NCBI RefSeq assembly: GCF_003594875.1
Contig: NZ_QZEY01000006.1
Coordinates: forward strand, 124,001 to 188,000
Direction: 5' to 3'
DNA length: 64,000 nucleotides
Source: Bailinhaonella thermotolerans
Lineage (GTDB): Bacteria; Actinomycetota; Actinomycetes; Streptosporangiales; Streptosporangiaceae
The notes below the pieces were generated by a model that was given only the letters and a program-made list of their open reading frames with translations, was not told the origin of the DNA and did no database searches. This document shows, one piece after another, positions 8,768 to 16,937 of this stretch (its first letter is position 1; each line of letters starts with the position of its first letter). The position numbers and the translations under genes are program-made.

Positions 8768-9640
8768 ATGCCCAAAAGCGATAATCACCTGCGCTGGTTC
8801 GGCGAGGAGCTGCGGATCTGGCGCCAGCAGGCGGAGATGTCCCAGGAGCAGTTGGCCGCCCGCATCGGCTACTCCTCCAGCCAGGTCGGCCACGTCGAGA
8901 CGGCGCGCCGCGCCCCCGACTCCACGTTCGTCGACCACTGCGACCGGGTCCTCCAGACCGGCGGCGCGCTCACCCGCCTCTGGGAACGCACCCGCGCCGC
9001 CGCCTACCCCGCCTGGTTCCGCTCCTGGTTCGAGATCGAACAGGAGGCCTACCGGCTGCGCTCCTGGCAGCCCCTCGTCGTCCCCGGGCTCCTCCAGACC
9101 TACGAGTACGCCCACGCGCTCTTCAGCGTGGAATCGGACAAGTCGGCCGAGGAGGTGGAGAGGCTGACCCAGGCACGCCTGGAGCGGCAGGACATCCTCT
9201 CCGGCGGCGACGCCCCCATCTTCACCGCCCTGATCGACGAGGCGGCGCTCCTCCGCCCGGTCGGGTCGGCCGCCGTCATGGCCGGTCAGCTCGCCGCCCT
9301 CGTCGAGGCCGCCGTGAGACCCCGGCTGACGATCCAGCTCATCCCGTTCGACACGGGAGCCCACGCGGGGCTTCCCGGGCCGTTCGCGCTCGCCACGCGC
9401 CGCGGCGACAACGGGCGCGATAGCGTCTACTCTGAGGGTCCCTTCGGCGGCACCGTGACCGACCGAGATGAGGACGTAGCAGCAGCCAACGTCAGGTTCG
9501 ACGCCATCCGGGCCGTCGCGCTTCCGGCCAAGGCGAGCGTCGACCTGCTCCGCGAGATGGAGAAGGCATGGACGCAGATGGCACGGTCTGGCGCAAGTCC
9601 CGGCGCAGCGGTTCCACGGGCGGGGATTGCGTCGAGGTGA
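8768..9640 (+). CDS. XRE-family regulator with DUF5753 C-terminal domain
   Basis: 290 residues. The helix-turn-helix spans about residues 10-65 (WFGEELRIWRQQAEMSQEQL, ARIGYSSSQVGHVETARRAP) and the rest is the DUF5753 domain, recognisable from IEQEAYRLRSWQPLVVPGLL and RQDILSGGDAP, ending LLREMEKAW. The family controls development or antibiotic production in several actinomycetes, usually with a DUF397 partner. A strong ribosome-binding site (GGAAGGTGAG) lies 2 bases before ATG 8768. The last 73 bp overlap the start of the DUF397 gene in another frame, an unusually long overlap; the final ~15 residues (ARSGASPGAAVPRAG) are therefore likely unconstrained. Confidence 0.93.
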   Translation: MPKSDNHLRWFGEELRIWRQQAEMSQEQLAARIGYSSSQVGHVETARRAPDSTFVDHCDRVLQTGGALTRLWERTRAAAYPAWFRSWFEIEQEAYRLRSWQPLVVPGLLQTYEYAHALFSVESDKSAEEVERLTQARLERQDILSGGDAPIFTALIDEAALLRPVGSAAVMAGQLAALVEAAVRPRLTIQLIPFDTGAHAGLPGPFALATRRGDNGRDSVYSEGPFGGTVTDRDEDVAAANVRFDAIRAVALPAKASVDLLREMEKAWTQMARSGASPGAAVPRAGIASR

Positions 9641-9816
9641 CGCGGGTGGCGGCCGGGGAGGTGGACATCCCACACAAGGCCGACGCCGAATACCTCTACC
9701 TGATGCGCGACTCCAAGAACCCCGACGGCCCCGTCCTCGCCTTCACCCCCAGCGAATGGGAGGCCTTCACCCTCGGCGTCAAGGACGGCGAGTTCGACGA
9801 CATGGTCGAGGACTGA
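9568..9816 (+). CDS. DUF397 domain protein
   Basis: 82 residues with the DUF397 signature: WRKSRRSGSTGGDCVEVTRV, followed by the RDSKNPDGPVLAFTPSEW block. DUF397 proteins are small partners of XRE-DUF5753 regulators and have been proposed to act as antitoxin-like or anti-regulator modules; the exact role is unsettled. ATG 9568 is the only start that keeps the conserved WRKSxRS N-terminus, so the 73-bp overlap with the upstream gene is real. The C-terminus FTLGVKDGEFDD is also typical. Translational coupling with the regulator is likely. Confidence 0.92.
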   Translation: MDADGTVWRKSRRSGSTGGDCVEVTRVAAGEVDIPHKADAEYLYLMRDSKNPDGPVLAFTPSEWEAFTLGVKDGEFDDMVED

Positions 9817-9821
9817 TCCGC

Positions 9822-9857
9822 CGTACGGCCCGCGCCAGAGCGGGCGCGGGCCGTACG
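9822..9857. terminator. Bidirectional hairpin
   Basis: Perfect 14-bp stem CGTACGGCCCGCGC (9822-9835) with 9844-9857 and an 8-nt loop, centred between the convergent DUF397 gene and the minus-strand gene ending at 9865. Confidence 0.8.
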
Positions 9858-9864
9858 ACCGTGA

Positions 9865-10611
9865 TCAGGCCAGGCGGTAGAAGGCCGGCATGGAGCCGGT
9901 GCGGTTGAGCAGGAGGTTGGCCGAGACGTAGGAGCGGAAGCTCGGCTTGGCGAAGGCGCGCGCGGCGAAGCGCGGGAAGCTCACGTCCCAGCGCGCGTGG
10001 TTGACGAAGGTGTAGGCGGACTCCCCGATCGGCTGGAGCAGGGTGGAGTTGTCCAGGCCGGTCTCGACCACGAACCAGCCGGCCAGGTGCTCCCACAGCT
10101 CCAGCGCGACGCCGGGGTCCTCGGCCACGAAGTAGTTGAACAGGAACAGGCCCTGCCGGTTCTTGTCCACGTCGCCGAGGCGGCGGGCGCACCGCGCGTT
10201 CATGACGTGCACGTCCTTGGTGACGCCCTGCACCGCCTGGAGCATCTGGCGGTACGGCTCGCTGTCCTCGACCGCGCCGATCACGTCCGGCGTGGCCGTC
10301 TCGACCAGCACGACCACGTCGTACCGGGCGGGGCGGGCGGCGGCGATGCGGGCGTAGCCGGTGACGACGGGCGGGATGACGACCGCGCGGTAGACGGTCG
10401 CCTTGACGACGTCGCCGAGGTCGTCGAGGTCGTGCGCCAGGGTCTTGAGCCGGGCCAGCAGCGCCTGCTTCCCCGCCCCCGTCCCGGGGCGCGGCACCCG
10501 CCCGGACGGCGGCCGTACGGCGGCGGCGAGGTGGATGTAGCCGTTGGGGGACGGCTCCTGGAACGGCACCATGCGGTACCTGGGCTGGGGGTTCAGAATC
10601 TTGAGTTCCAT
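9865..10611 (-). CDS. Uncharacterised protein, possibly alpha/beta-barrel fold
   Basis: 248 residues from ATG 10611, which has GGTGGAAG six bases upstream; a GTG at 10623 would add four residues. No motif I can assign to an enzyme. Segments such as YDVVVLVETATPDVIGAV and GLFLFNYFVAEDPGVALELW alternate strand and amphipathic helix in the way of dimeric alpha/beta-barrel (monooxygenase-like) proteins, which is only a structural impression. The N-terminus MELKILNPQPRYRMVPFQEP has no signal peptide, so a cytosolic protein is expected. It stands alone between two hairpin terminators. Confidence 0.75.
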   Translation of the reverse strand: MELKILNPQPRYRMVPFQEPSPNGYIHLAAAVRPPSGRVPRPGTGAGKQALLARLKTLAHDLDDLGDVVKATVYRAVVIPPVVTGYARIAAARPARYDVVVLVETATPDVIGAVEDSEPYRQMLQAVQGVTKDVHVMNARCARRLGDVDKNRQGLFLFNYFVAEDPGVALELWEHLAGWFVVETGLDNSTLLQPIGESAYTFVNHARWDVSFPRFAARAFAKPSFRSYVSANLLLNRTGSMPAFYRLA

Positions 10612-10735
10612 GGCGACTTCCACCGTCGGAGGGAACGGTCAACCGCCCCGCATACCCCGACCGGTCCCCCCTGAACATCCCCGGGCCCCGTGGCACATCA
10701 ACGCCGCCCCATCGGTCTTCCTGGAATATGGATGG

Positions 10736-10767
10736 GTACGGCCCCCGCCACGGGGCGGGGGCCGTAC
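10736..10767 (-). terminator. Terminator after the secreted nuclease gene
   Basis: Perfect 14-bp stem GTACGGCCCCCGCC (10736-10749) with 10754-10767 and loop ACGG, beginning 17 bp downstream of the nuclease stop on the minus strand. Confidence 0.8.
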
Positions 10768-10783
10768 GGGATGGCGGGTCCGG

Positions 10784-13147
10784 TCAGCGGCGGCGCAGGT
10801 TCAGCGCGATCAGGACCGGGTCGTGGTCGGAGGAGCGGAAGGCGTCCGGGGTGTAGAAGTCCGGCTGCTTGTCGTCCTTGTAGATGTTGTAATCCTGGAA
10901 GGCGGTCTCGTCGCTGTTGATGTGCCAGATCGTCGCGCCGGTGACGCGGGCGCTCAGGTTCCCGCCGGTGAGGGCGTGGTCGAGCTCGCCGAGCTGGCCC
11001 TGGAACAGGTAGCTGTACCGGAGGGGCGCCGGGACGAAGCGCTTGGTGACGCTGCGCAGGCCGGCCTTCTCCAGGGTCTTGATCGGGTCCTCCTCGCCGT
11101 AGGCGTTGAGGTCGCCGAGGACCATCGGGTTGGGCAGCTTCTTCCCGGCGATGAAGGCGTTGATCGCCTCGGCCTGCTTGACGCGGGTGGCGTTCCAGCA
11201 GCCCTGGCCGTGGTCGGCGTCGGGGCCGGTCGCGTCGCCGCAGCCCTTGGACTTGAAGTGGTTGACGATCAGGGTGAACGGCTCGCTGCCGCCGGCGCGC
11301 TGGAACGTCTGGGCGAGCGGCGGGCGGCTGTAGACCGGGTTCGGGTCGGAGATCGCCGCGCCGACCGGGGAGACCTTGGCCGGCTTGTACATCATCGCGA
11401 CCTTGATCTGGTCGGTGCCCGGGAGCGGGTGCGTGATCCCCTTGTAGGTGCCCGCGCCCAGCTTCGCGTTGACGGCCTCGACGAGGGCGTTCAGCGCGGT
11501 GTCGCCGTTGTTCTCGACCTCCATGAGGCCGACGACGTCGGCGTTCAGGCCCTTGATCGCCGCGACCAGCTTGGCGAGCTGGCGCTCCCGCTCGGCGGCG
11601 TTGTTGGCGCCGCGCCCGGGCGGGTTGTCGGTGGTGAACCAGTTGAGCGTGTTGAAGCCGGCCACCTTGACGTTGCCGAACAGCGGCAGCGGGGCGGGCA
11701 GGCGCGGGTTGGTGCGCAGGAAGTCCACGCGCTTGGTGGGCAGCAGGCGGTGCCCCTTGAACTCGCTCATCACGCCGGTCACGCCGAGGGTGGTGTCGCC
11801 GAGGCGGACCACGCGCGGGGTCGTGTGCGGGATCGTCGCCGGGAACGTGCCGGGCGCGGCGTCGTCGATGACGAGGGTACGGCGGGCGTTGAGCTCCTTG
11901 GAGACGCCCTCGCGGTCGGTCGGCTGGAAGACCCGGCCCTCGGAGGAGACGGCGATCTCGCCGTACTGCCCGAGGCGGTAGTGGTCGGTGACCGTCAGCG
12001 GCTCGCGGAAGGTCGTGAGCATGCCCTCGACCGGCTCGAACGTGACGCCCTCGGGCCGGGGCAGCTTGTACGCCAGGGGGCGGACGGAGCCGGTGCCGCA
12101 GACGTCGAGGTCGCTGACGGAGGTCACCTCGGTCAGGCCCTCGTACTCCTTGACCGTGCCGGAGACGCGCACGCGGTCACCGGGCTTGACATCGCCCGCG
12201 GAGGCCGGGGCGTGGACGAACAGGCCCTCGGAGGTCCTGGGGTCCGCGTCGGGGGTGTCGTCCTGCACGTAGAAGCCGTTGAGCTGCCCGGGGGCCTGGA
12301 AGTCGGCGGTGACGACGCCCTCGACCCGGACGGCCTTGCCGGCCAGCGGGCTCGCGTCGCCCGTGCCCTGGACCTCGGCGATCTGGTGCGTGACCGGGGT
12401 GTCGCAGTCCGGCGAGGCCGTGGGGGACGGCGTCGGGGTCGGGGTGGCCGTCGCCGTGGGGGTCGGGTCCGGGGTGGAGCCGCCGCACGGGGCGGCCGGG
12501 GAGGCGGAGTTGCGCGGCGCGGGGGCGCCGGCCTCGACGTCGGCCGCGTTGTCGTCGGTGTCGGCGCAGCCGCCGCCCTTGCGCAGGCCCGCCGTCGTGT
12601 TCGACAGGGCGGGGGCCGGGCCGGTGCCCTCGTAGAAGTCGGCGGAGCCGTACGCCACGAGGTCGCGGATCTGGGCGAGCTGCTCGGGGGTGCACGGCGC
12701 GGACCTGCCGTTGCAGGCCAGGCCGTCCGCGGAGCCGACGAGGGCGACCTTGCCACCGGTGCCGCCCATCGCGATGCCGCCCGTGGTGTCGGGGGCGGGC
12801 AGGGCGGCGCCGTTGCCGGCGCCGGCGCCGAGCTGGACGAGGTGGTATCCGCCGGGCGCGACGGTGCCGGACAGCGCGACCTTGTTGGCCGCGAAGTGCC
12901 CGGTGCCGGCGGCGCTGGTGTACTGGACGGTCCAGCCAGCCAGCGACACCGGGGCGGAGCCCCGGTTGAAGAGCTCGACGAAGTCGTGGGTGTAGGGGGC
13001 GCCGGAGTTGCCGCCTCCGCCGTACACCTGGCTGATGACGACGGCGCCCGGCTCGGCGGAGGCCGGGGCGAGGTTGAGGGAGACGAGGCCGCCCACGGCG
13101 AGACCCGCCGTGGTGAGGGCGGCCGCCGCCCGGGAGAGAAGACGCAT
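10784..13147 (-). CDS. Secreted ExeM/NucH-family endonuclease
   Basis: 787 residues from ATG 13147, chosen because it starts a clean signal peptide (MRLLSRAAAALTTAGLAVGG ... APASA). Domain order: a lamin-tail-like domain (VVISQVYGGGGNSG, DFVELFNRGSAPVSLAGWTV, about residues 35-150), a short cysteine-containing region, a Thr/Pro-rich linker (TPTATATPTPTPSPT), an OB-fold-like nuclease accessory region, and a C-terminal endonuclease/exonuclease/phosphatase domain with NVKVAGFNTLNWF, GLMEVENNGD, VMLGDLNAYGEED-like and SSDHDPVLIAL motifs. Members are extracellular DNases or phosphodiesterases that degrade environmental or biofilm DNA. It is monocistronic with its own terminator. Confidence 0.93.
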   Translation of the reverse strand: MRLLSRAAAALTTAGLAVGGLVSLNLAPASAEPGAVVISQVYGGGGNSGAPYTHDFVELFNRGSAPVSLAGWTVQYTSAAGTGHFAANKVALSGTVAPGGYHLVQLGAGAGNGAALPAPDTTGGIAMGGTGGKVALVGSADGLACNGRSAPCTPEQLAQIRDLVAYGSADFYEGTGPAPALSNTTAGLRKGGGCADTDDNAADVEAGAPAPRNSASPAAPCGGSTPDPTPTATATPTPTPSPTASPDCDTPVTHQIAEVQGTGDASPLAGKAVRVEGVVTADFQAPGQLNGFYVQDDTPDADPRTSEGLFVHAPASAGDVKPGDRVRVSGTVKEYEGLTEVTSVSDLDVCGTGSVRPLAYKLPRPEGVTFEPVEGMLTTFREPLTVTDHYRLGQYGEIAVSSEGRVFQPTDREGVSKELNARRTLVIDDAAPGTFPATIPHTTPRVVRLGDTTLGVTGVMSEFKGHRLLPTKRVDFLRTNPRLPAPLPLFGNVKVAGFNTLNWFTTDNPPGRGANNAAERERQLAKLVAAIKGLNADVVGLMEVENNGDTALNALVEAVNAKLGAGTYKGITHPLPGTDQIKVAMMYKPAKVSPVGAAISDPNPVYSRPPLAQTFQRAGGSEPFTLIVNHFKSKGCGDATGPDADHGQGCWNATRVKQAEAINAFIAGKKLPNPMVLGDLNAYGEEDPIKTLEKAGLRSVTKRFVPAPLRYSYLFQGQLGELDHALTGGNLSARVTGATIWHINSDETAFQDYNIYKDDKQPDFYTPDAFRSSDHDPVLIALNLRRR

Positions 13148-13289
13148 GGTCGGGAGCGTATGGGTGGGTTTCGACGATTTCGCAACTTTCCGGCGAATTT
13201 GGCGTAACCTGCCGAACACCCTCCCGCGTCTCCCAGGACGACGGCGCAGACTTGCCAAGCCGTACGGGAACAAACCCCTCACACCGGAA

Positions 13290-14819
13290 CTAGGTCCCCC
13301 AGTACTCCGCCTTGAGGAGCCGCTTGTAGAGCTTACCCGTGGGGTGCCGGGGCAGCTCGTCGCGGAAGTCCACCGAGCGCGGGCACTTGTAGTGCGCGAG
13401 CCTCTCCCGGCAGTACGCGATCAGCTCCGCTTCCAGCTCCGGCCCCGCCTCGCCGGGGGACGCCGGCTGGACGACGGCCTTGACCTCCTCGCCCATCTCC
13501 GGGTGCGGCACGCCGAGCACGGCCACGTCCGCCACCTTGGGGTGCACGGCGAGCACGTTCTCGGCCTCCTGCGGGTAGATGTTCACCCCGCCCGAGATGA
13601 TCATGTACGACCTGCGGTCGGTGAGGTAGAGGAAGCCCTCCTCGTCGAGGTACCCGATGTCGCCGAGGGTGGACCAGCCCCGGCCCTTGGGGTCCAGCGA
13701 GTCCGCGGTCTTGCGCGGGTCGCCGTGGTACTCGAAGCGCGGCCCGTCGGAGAAGTAGACCGTGCCGTGCTCGCCCGGGGGCAGCTCGTCGCCGTTCTCG
13801 TCCAGGATGTGCACCACGCCGAGCAGCGGCCGGCCGACCGTGCCCGGGTGCGCGAGCCAGTCCCGCGGCCCCGCGTACAGGAAGCCGTTGCCCTCCGTCC
13901 CGGCGTAGTACTCGTGCACCACCGGCCCCCACCAGTCGAGCATGGCCCGCTTGACCGGGATCGGGCACGGCGCGGCGGCGTGGATGGCGTACCGCAGGCT
14001 CGACAGGTCGTGCTTCCGCCGCGTCTCCTCCGGCAGCTTGAGCATGCGGATGAAGTGCGTCGGCACCCACTGGCTGTGCGTGACGCCGTACCGCTCGATC
14101 GCGGCGAGCGCGCCCTCGGCGTCGAACCTCTCCATGACGACGATGGTCGCGCCGAGCCGCTGGAACGTCATGCAGTACCGCAGCGGCGCGGCGTGGTAGA
14201 GCGGCGCCGGCGAGAGGTACACCGAGCCGGGCGCGGGGTCGAAGAGGAACTGGATGAGCTGGAGCAGCGGGCCGGGCGTGCCCATCGGGGCCCTGGACAG
14301 CGTGGGCTTGACCCCCTTCGGCCGCCCGGTGGTGCCGGAGGAGTACAGCATGTCCACGCCCTCGCACTCGTCCGGAAGCGGCTCGCCGGGGTGCGCGGAC
14401 ACGGCCTTCTCGTAGGAGTCGAACCCCTCCGCGACGCCGTCCAGCATGAGCCGGCGGGCGACCCGGGGCGTGCCGGCGGTGATCGAGGTGGCGACGCCGG
14501 CGAGCGCGGCCGAGGAGACGAAGACCTTGGCCTCGCAGTTGTCCACGATGTAGGCCAGCTCGTCGGCCTGCAGGCGCGGGCTGATCGCCGTGTAGTAGAG
14601 CCCCGACCGTTGCGCCGCCCACGCGACGGCCAGGAACAGCGGATGGTTCTCCAGCATGAACGCGATGTGGTCGCCGGGGCGCAGGCCCTCGGCGTGAAGC
14701 AGCCGGGCGAGCCGGTTCGACTCCTCGTCCAGCTCACGGTAGGTGATGACGCGCCCAGAACCCGCCATGATCACGGCCGGCCTGTCGGGCGTCTGCGCTG
14801 CGACGGCTCCGAGGTGCAT
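13290..14819 (-). CDS. Acyl-CoA synthetase (FadD type, AMP-forming)
   Basis: 509 residues with all ANL-superfamily signatures: P-loop YSSGTTGRPKG at 159-169, HEYYAGTEGN (A5), GWSTLGDIGYLDEEGFLYLT (A7/A8 hinge) and the catalytic lysine near the C-terminus in PRHPTGKLYKRLLKAEY. It activates a carboxylic acid to its acyl-CoA via an acyl-adenylate; the substrate cannot be read from the sequence, but the closest general pattern is the mycobacterial FadD4-like group acting on fatty acids. ATG 14819 lies 45 bp from the divergent methyltransferase gene. No obvious ribosome-binding site, so a leaderless or upstream start is possible. Confidence 0.93.
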   Translation of the reverse strand: MHLGAVAAQTPDRPAVIMAGSGRVITYRELDEESNRLARLLHAEGLRPGDHIAFMLENHPLFLAVAWAAQRSGLYYTAISPRLQADELAYIVDNCEAKVFVSSAALAGVATSITAGTPRVARRLMLDGVAEGFDSYEKAVSAHPGEPLPDECEGVDMLYSSGTTGRPKGVKPTLSRAPMGTPGPLLQLIQFLFDPAPGSVYLSPAPLYHAAPLRYCMTFQRLGATIVVMERFDAEGALAAIERYGVTHSQWVPTHFIRMLKLPEETRRKHDLSSLRYAIHAAAPCPIPVKRAMLDWWGPVVHEYYAGTEGNGFLYAGPRDWLAHPGTVGRPLLGVVHILDENGDELPPGEHGTVYFSDGPRFEYHGDPRKTADSLDPKGRGWSTLGDIGYLDEEGFLYLTDRRSYMIISGGVNIYPQEAENVLAVHPKVADVAVLGVPHPEMGEEVKAVVQPASPGEAGPELEAELIAYCRERLAHYKCPRSVDFRDELPRHPTGKLYKRLLKAEYWGT

Positions 14820-14864
14820 GAAACCGAACGCTACTCGGTTTGATCCTCGCTGAGAATAGGCTTC

Positions 14865-16301
14865 GTGCTCGAACGACTCCGCGAGACCTTCCTCGCCTGC
14901 GACTACACCATCGACGGCGTACGGCGGCGCCTGGGCGACGCCGCCGCGACCGCCCTGTCCAGGGAGGAGATCGTCCCCGCGCTGCGCGCCACGGCCGACC
15001 TCGACCCGCTGGGCGTGCTGATCCGCCTGTGGTGGCTGCAGGTCCCGGTGGGCGCGGCCGACGCCCGGCGGGTGCTCGGCGACCTCCCGCCGGGCCTGGT
15101 GACCGTGGCCGGGGACGAGGTCCGCGCGGCGGTGCACATCCAGCCGTGGGAGGACGGCGACGAGACGTTCTACCTGGTGTCCGACCTCAAGGTACGGCCC
15201 GGCGACCCCGCCCTGCGGCCCGACCACGTGGTCGGCGCGGGCGGCGCGTCGGCCAACCTGGCGCAGCTCGCCGTACGGCACGGCGTGGAGACCGCGCTCG
15301 ACCTCGGCACCGGCTGCGGGGTGCAGGCGCTGCACCTGTCCCGGCGGGCCGGGGCCGTCACCGCGACCGACGTGAACCCTCGCGCGCTGGAGCTGTCCGC
15401 GCTGAGCTTCGCGCTCTCGGGCGTCGCGAACGTGGAGACGGCGGAGGGCTCGCTGTTCGAGCCGGTGGCGGGGCGGCGGTTCGACCTGGTGGTGTCGAAC
15501 CCGCCCTTCGTGATCTCGCCGCGCGGGCGGTTCACGTACCGGGAGTCGGGGCTGAACGGCGATGACGTGTGCGCCGAGCTGGTGCGGGGCGCGCCCGGCC
15601 ACCTGGAGCCGGACGGCTGGTGCCACCTGCTGGCGAACTGGCTGCACACGGACGCGGAGCCCTGGCAGGACCGGGTGGGCGGCTGGCTGGCCGGCACCGG
15701 GTGTGACGGCTGGGTCGTGCAGCGCGACGTGCAGGACCCCGCCGAATACGTCGAGCTGTGGCTGCGCGACTCGGTCGAGGCCGGGACCGCGCGCTACACG
15801 GAGCTGTACGACTCCTGGCTCGGCTGGTTCGACTCGCTCGGCGTCACCGGGATCGGCTTCGGCTGGATCAGCCTGCACGCCTCCGGGGCGCAACGGCCGG
15901 TGGTCCGGGTCGAGGAACTGCGGCACCGCGTCGAGCTGCCCGTCGGGGCGTACGCCGGGGACGTGTTCGGCGCGTTCACCACCGCCGAGCGCGTGGAGTC
16001 CTGGGACTCGGTGGTGCTGCGCGCCGCGGACGGCCTCGTCGAGGAGCGCGTGGGACCGCCCGGGGCCGAGGACCCCGAGCGGATCGTGCTGCGCCAGACG
16101 CGGGGGCTGATGCGGTCCGCCCAGGTGGGGACGGTCGAGGCGGCGCTCGCGGGGGTCTGCGACGGCACGATGCCGCTCGGGCCGCTGCTGTCCGCGATCG
16201 CCCAGCTCACCGGGGAGGACGAGGCCGCGCTCCGCGACCGCGCCCCAGCCGCCCTCCGCCCCCTCGTCGCCGACGGTTTCTTCTCGGTCGCCGGGGACTG
16301 A
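14865..16301 (+). CDS. SAM-dependent methyltransferase with NPPF motif
   Basis: 478 residues. An N-terminal ~120-residue helical domain (LERLRETFLACDYTIDGVRR) precedes a class I methyltransferase core: motif I LDLGTGCGVQ at 145-154, TATDVNPRALELS, and VVSNPPFV at 209-216. NPPF/NPPY is typical of enzymes that methylate amide, amino or adenine groups (HemK/PrmC, RsmC, RlmG types). A ~190-residue C-terminal region of unknown fold follows (WDSVVLRAADGLVEERVGP). This three-part architecture is widespread and uncharacterised in actinobacteria; an rRNA or protein-glutamine substrate is plausible but unproven. GTG start at 14865; the gene is divergent from the acyl-CoA synthetase. Confidence 0.88.
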   Translation: MLERLRETFLACDYTIDGVRRRLGDAAATALSREEIVPALRATADLDPLGVLIRLWWLQVPVGAADARRVLGDLPPGLVTVAGDEVRAAVHIQPWEDGDETFYLVSDLKVRPGDPALRPDHVVGAGGASANLAQLAVRHGVETALDLGTGCGVQALHLSRRAGAVTATDVNPRALELSALSFALSGVANVETAEGSLFEPVAGRRFDLVVSNPPFVISPRGRFTYRESGLNGDDVCAELVRGAPGHLEPDGWCHLLANWLHTDAEPWQDRVGGWLAGTGCDGWVVQRDVQDPAEYVELWLRDSVEAGTARYTELYDSWLGWFDSLGVTGIGFGWISLHASGAQRPVVRVEELRHRVELPVGAYAGDVFGAFTTAERVESWDSVVLRAADGLVEERVGPPGAEDPERIVLRQTRGLMRSAQVGTVEAALAGVCDGTMPLGPLLSAIAQLTGEDEAALRDRAPAALRPLVADGFFSVAGD

Positions 16302-16937
16302 TCCCTCCCCTTTCCTGAGCGCGGTGCAGCGCGCGGCGGTCCTCGCCGTGCGCGCCGCTGGCCGTGCGCGCCGCTCGCCGTGCGCGCCGCTCGCCGTGCG
16401 CGCCGCTCGCCGTGCGCGCCGCTCGCCGTGCGCGCCGCTCGCCGTGCGCGCCGCTCGCCGTGCGCGCCGCTCGCCGTGCGCGCCGCTCGCCGTGCGCGCC
16501 GCTCGCCGTGCGCGCCGCTCGCCGTGCGCGCCGCTCGCCGTGCGCGCCGCTCGCCGTGCGCGCCGCTCGCCGTGCGCGCCGCTCGCCGTGCGCGCCGCTC
16601 GCCGTGCGCGCCGCTCGCCGTGCGCGCCGCTCGCCGTGCGCGCCGCTCGCCGTGCGCGCCGCTCGCCGTGCGCGCCGCTCGCCGTGCGCGCCGCTCGCCG
16701 TGCGCGCCGCTCGCCGTGCGCGCCGCTCGCCGTGCGCGCCGCTCGCCGTGCGCGCCGCTCGCCGTGCGCCGCCGCCTGTGCGCGTCTCCGGGACGCCCGC
16801 GCTCGCCGTACGGCGTGGGCCCGGCGGGCGCCCGGCAACGGATTTGGGCCCGGGCGGCGTGGGAAAGCGCAGGTGAGAGGGCCTGATCTTTAGACTCGCC
16901 GGGGACGGGTGGGGCCTTACCGGGGGGAAGGTGACGC
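16302..16937. other. 636-bp non-coding gap before the mrp operon
   Basis: Holds the 16-bp tandem array (16342-16769) and about 165 bp of leader for the mrp operon. A TAGACT at 16891-16896 could be a -10 element for mrpA, but I see no matching -35. Nothing here looks coding: the array is free of stops in all frames only because of its composition. Confidence 0.75.
16342..16769. repeat. 16-bp tandem array, about 27 copies
   Basis: Twenty-six full units and one partial unit of CTCGCCGTGCGCGCCG run head to tail. All full units are identical except the second, which has G at its third base (16360). The period is not a multiple of three and there are no spacers, so this is neither a coding repeat nor a CRISPR array. 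Copy number may be unstable or mis-assembled. Confidence 0.97.

Noticed and set aside
10544-13207. 887-residue plus-strand open frame
   Set aside because: Antisense shadow of the secreted nuclease; composition is typical of a complementary-frame artefact.
16342-16769. Possible CRISPR array
   Set aside because: Repeats are directly adjacent with no unique spacers and no cas genes are present.
16324-16893. Open frames on both strands encoding a 16-residue repeat across the tandem array
   Set aside because: A stop-free 16-bp repeat is open in every frame, so the apparent Arg/Ala repeat proteins carry no evidence of coding.
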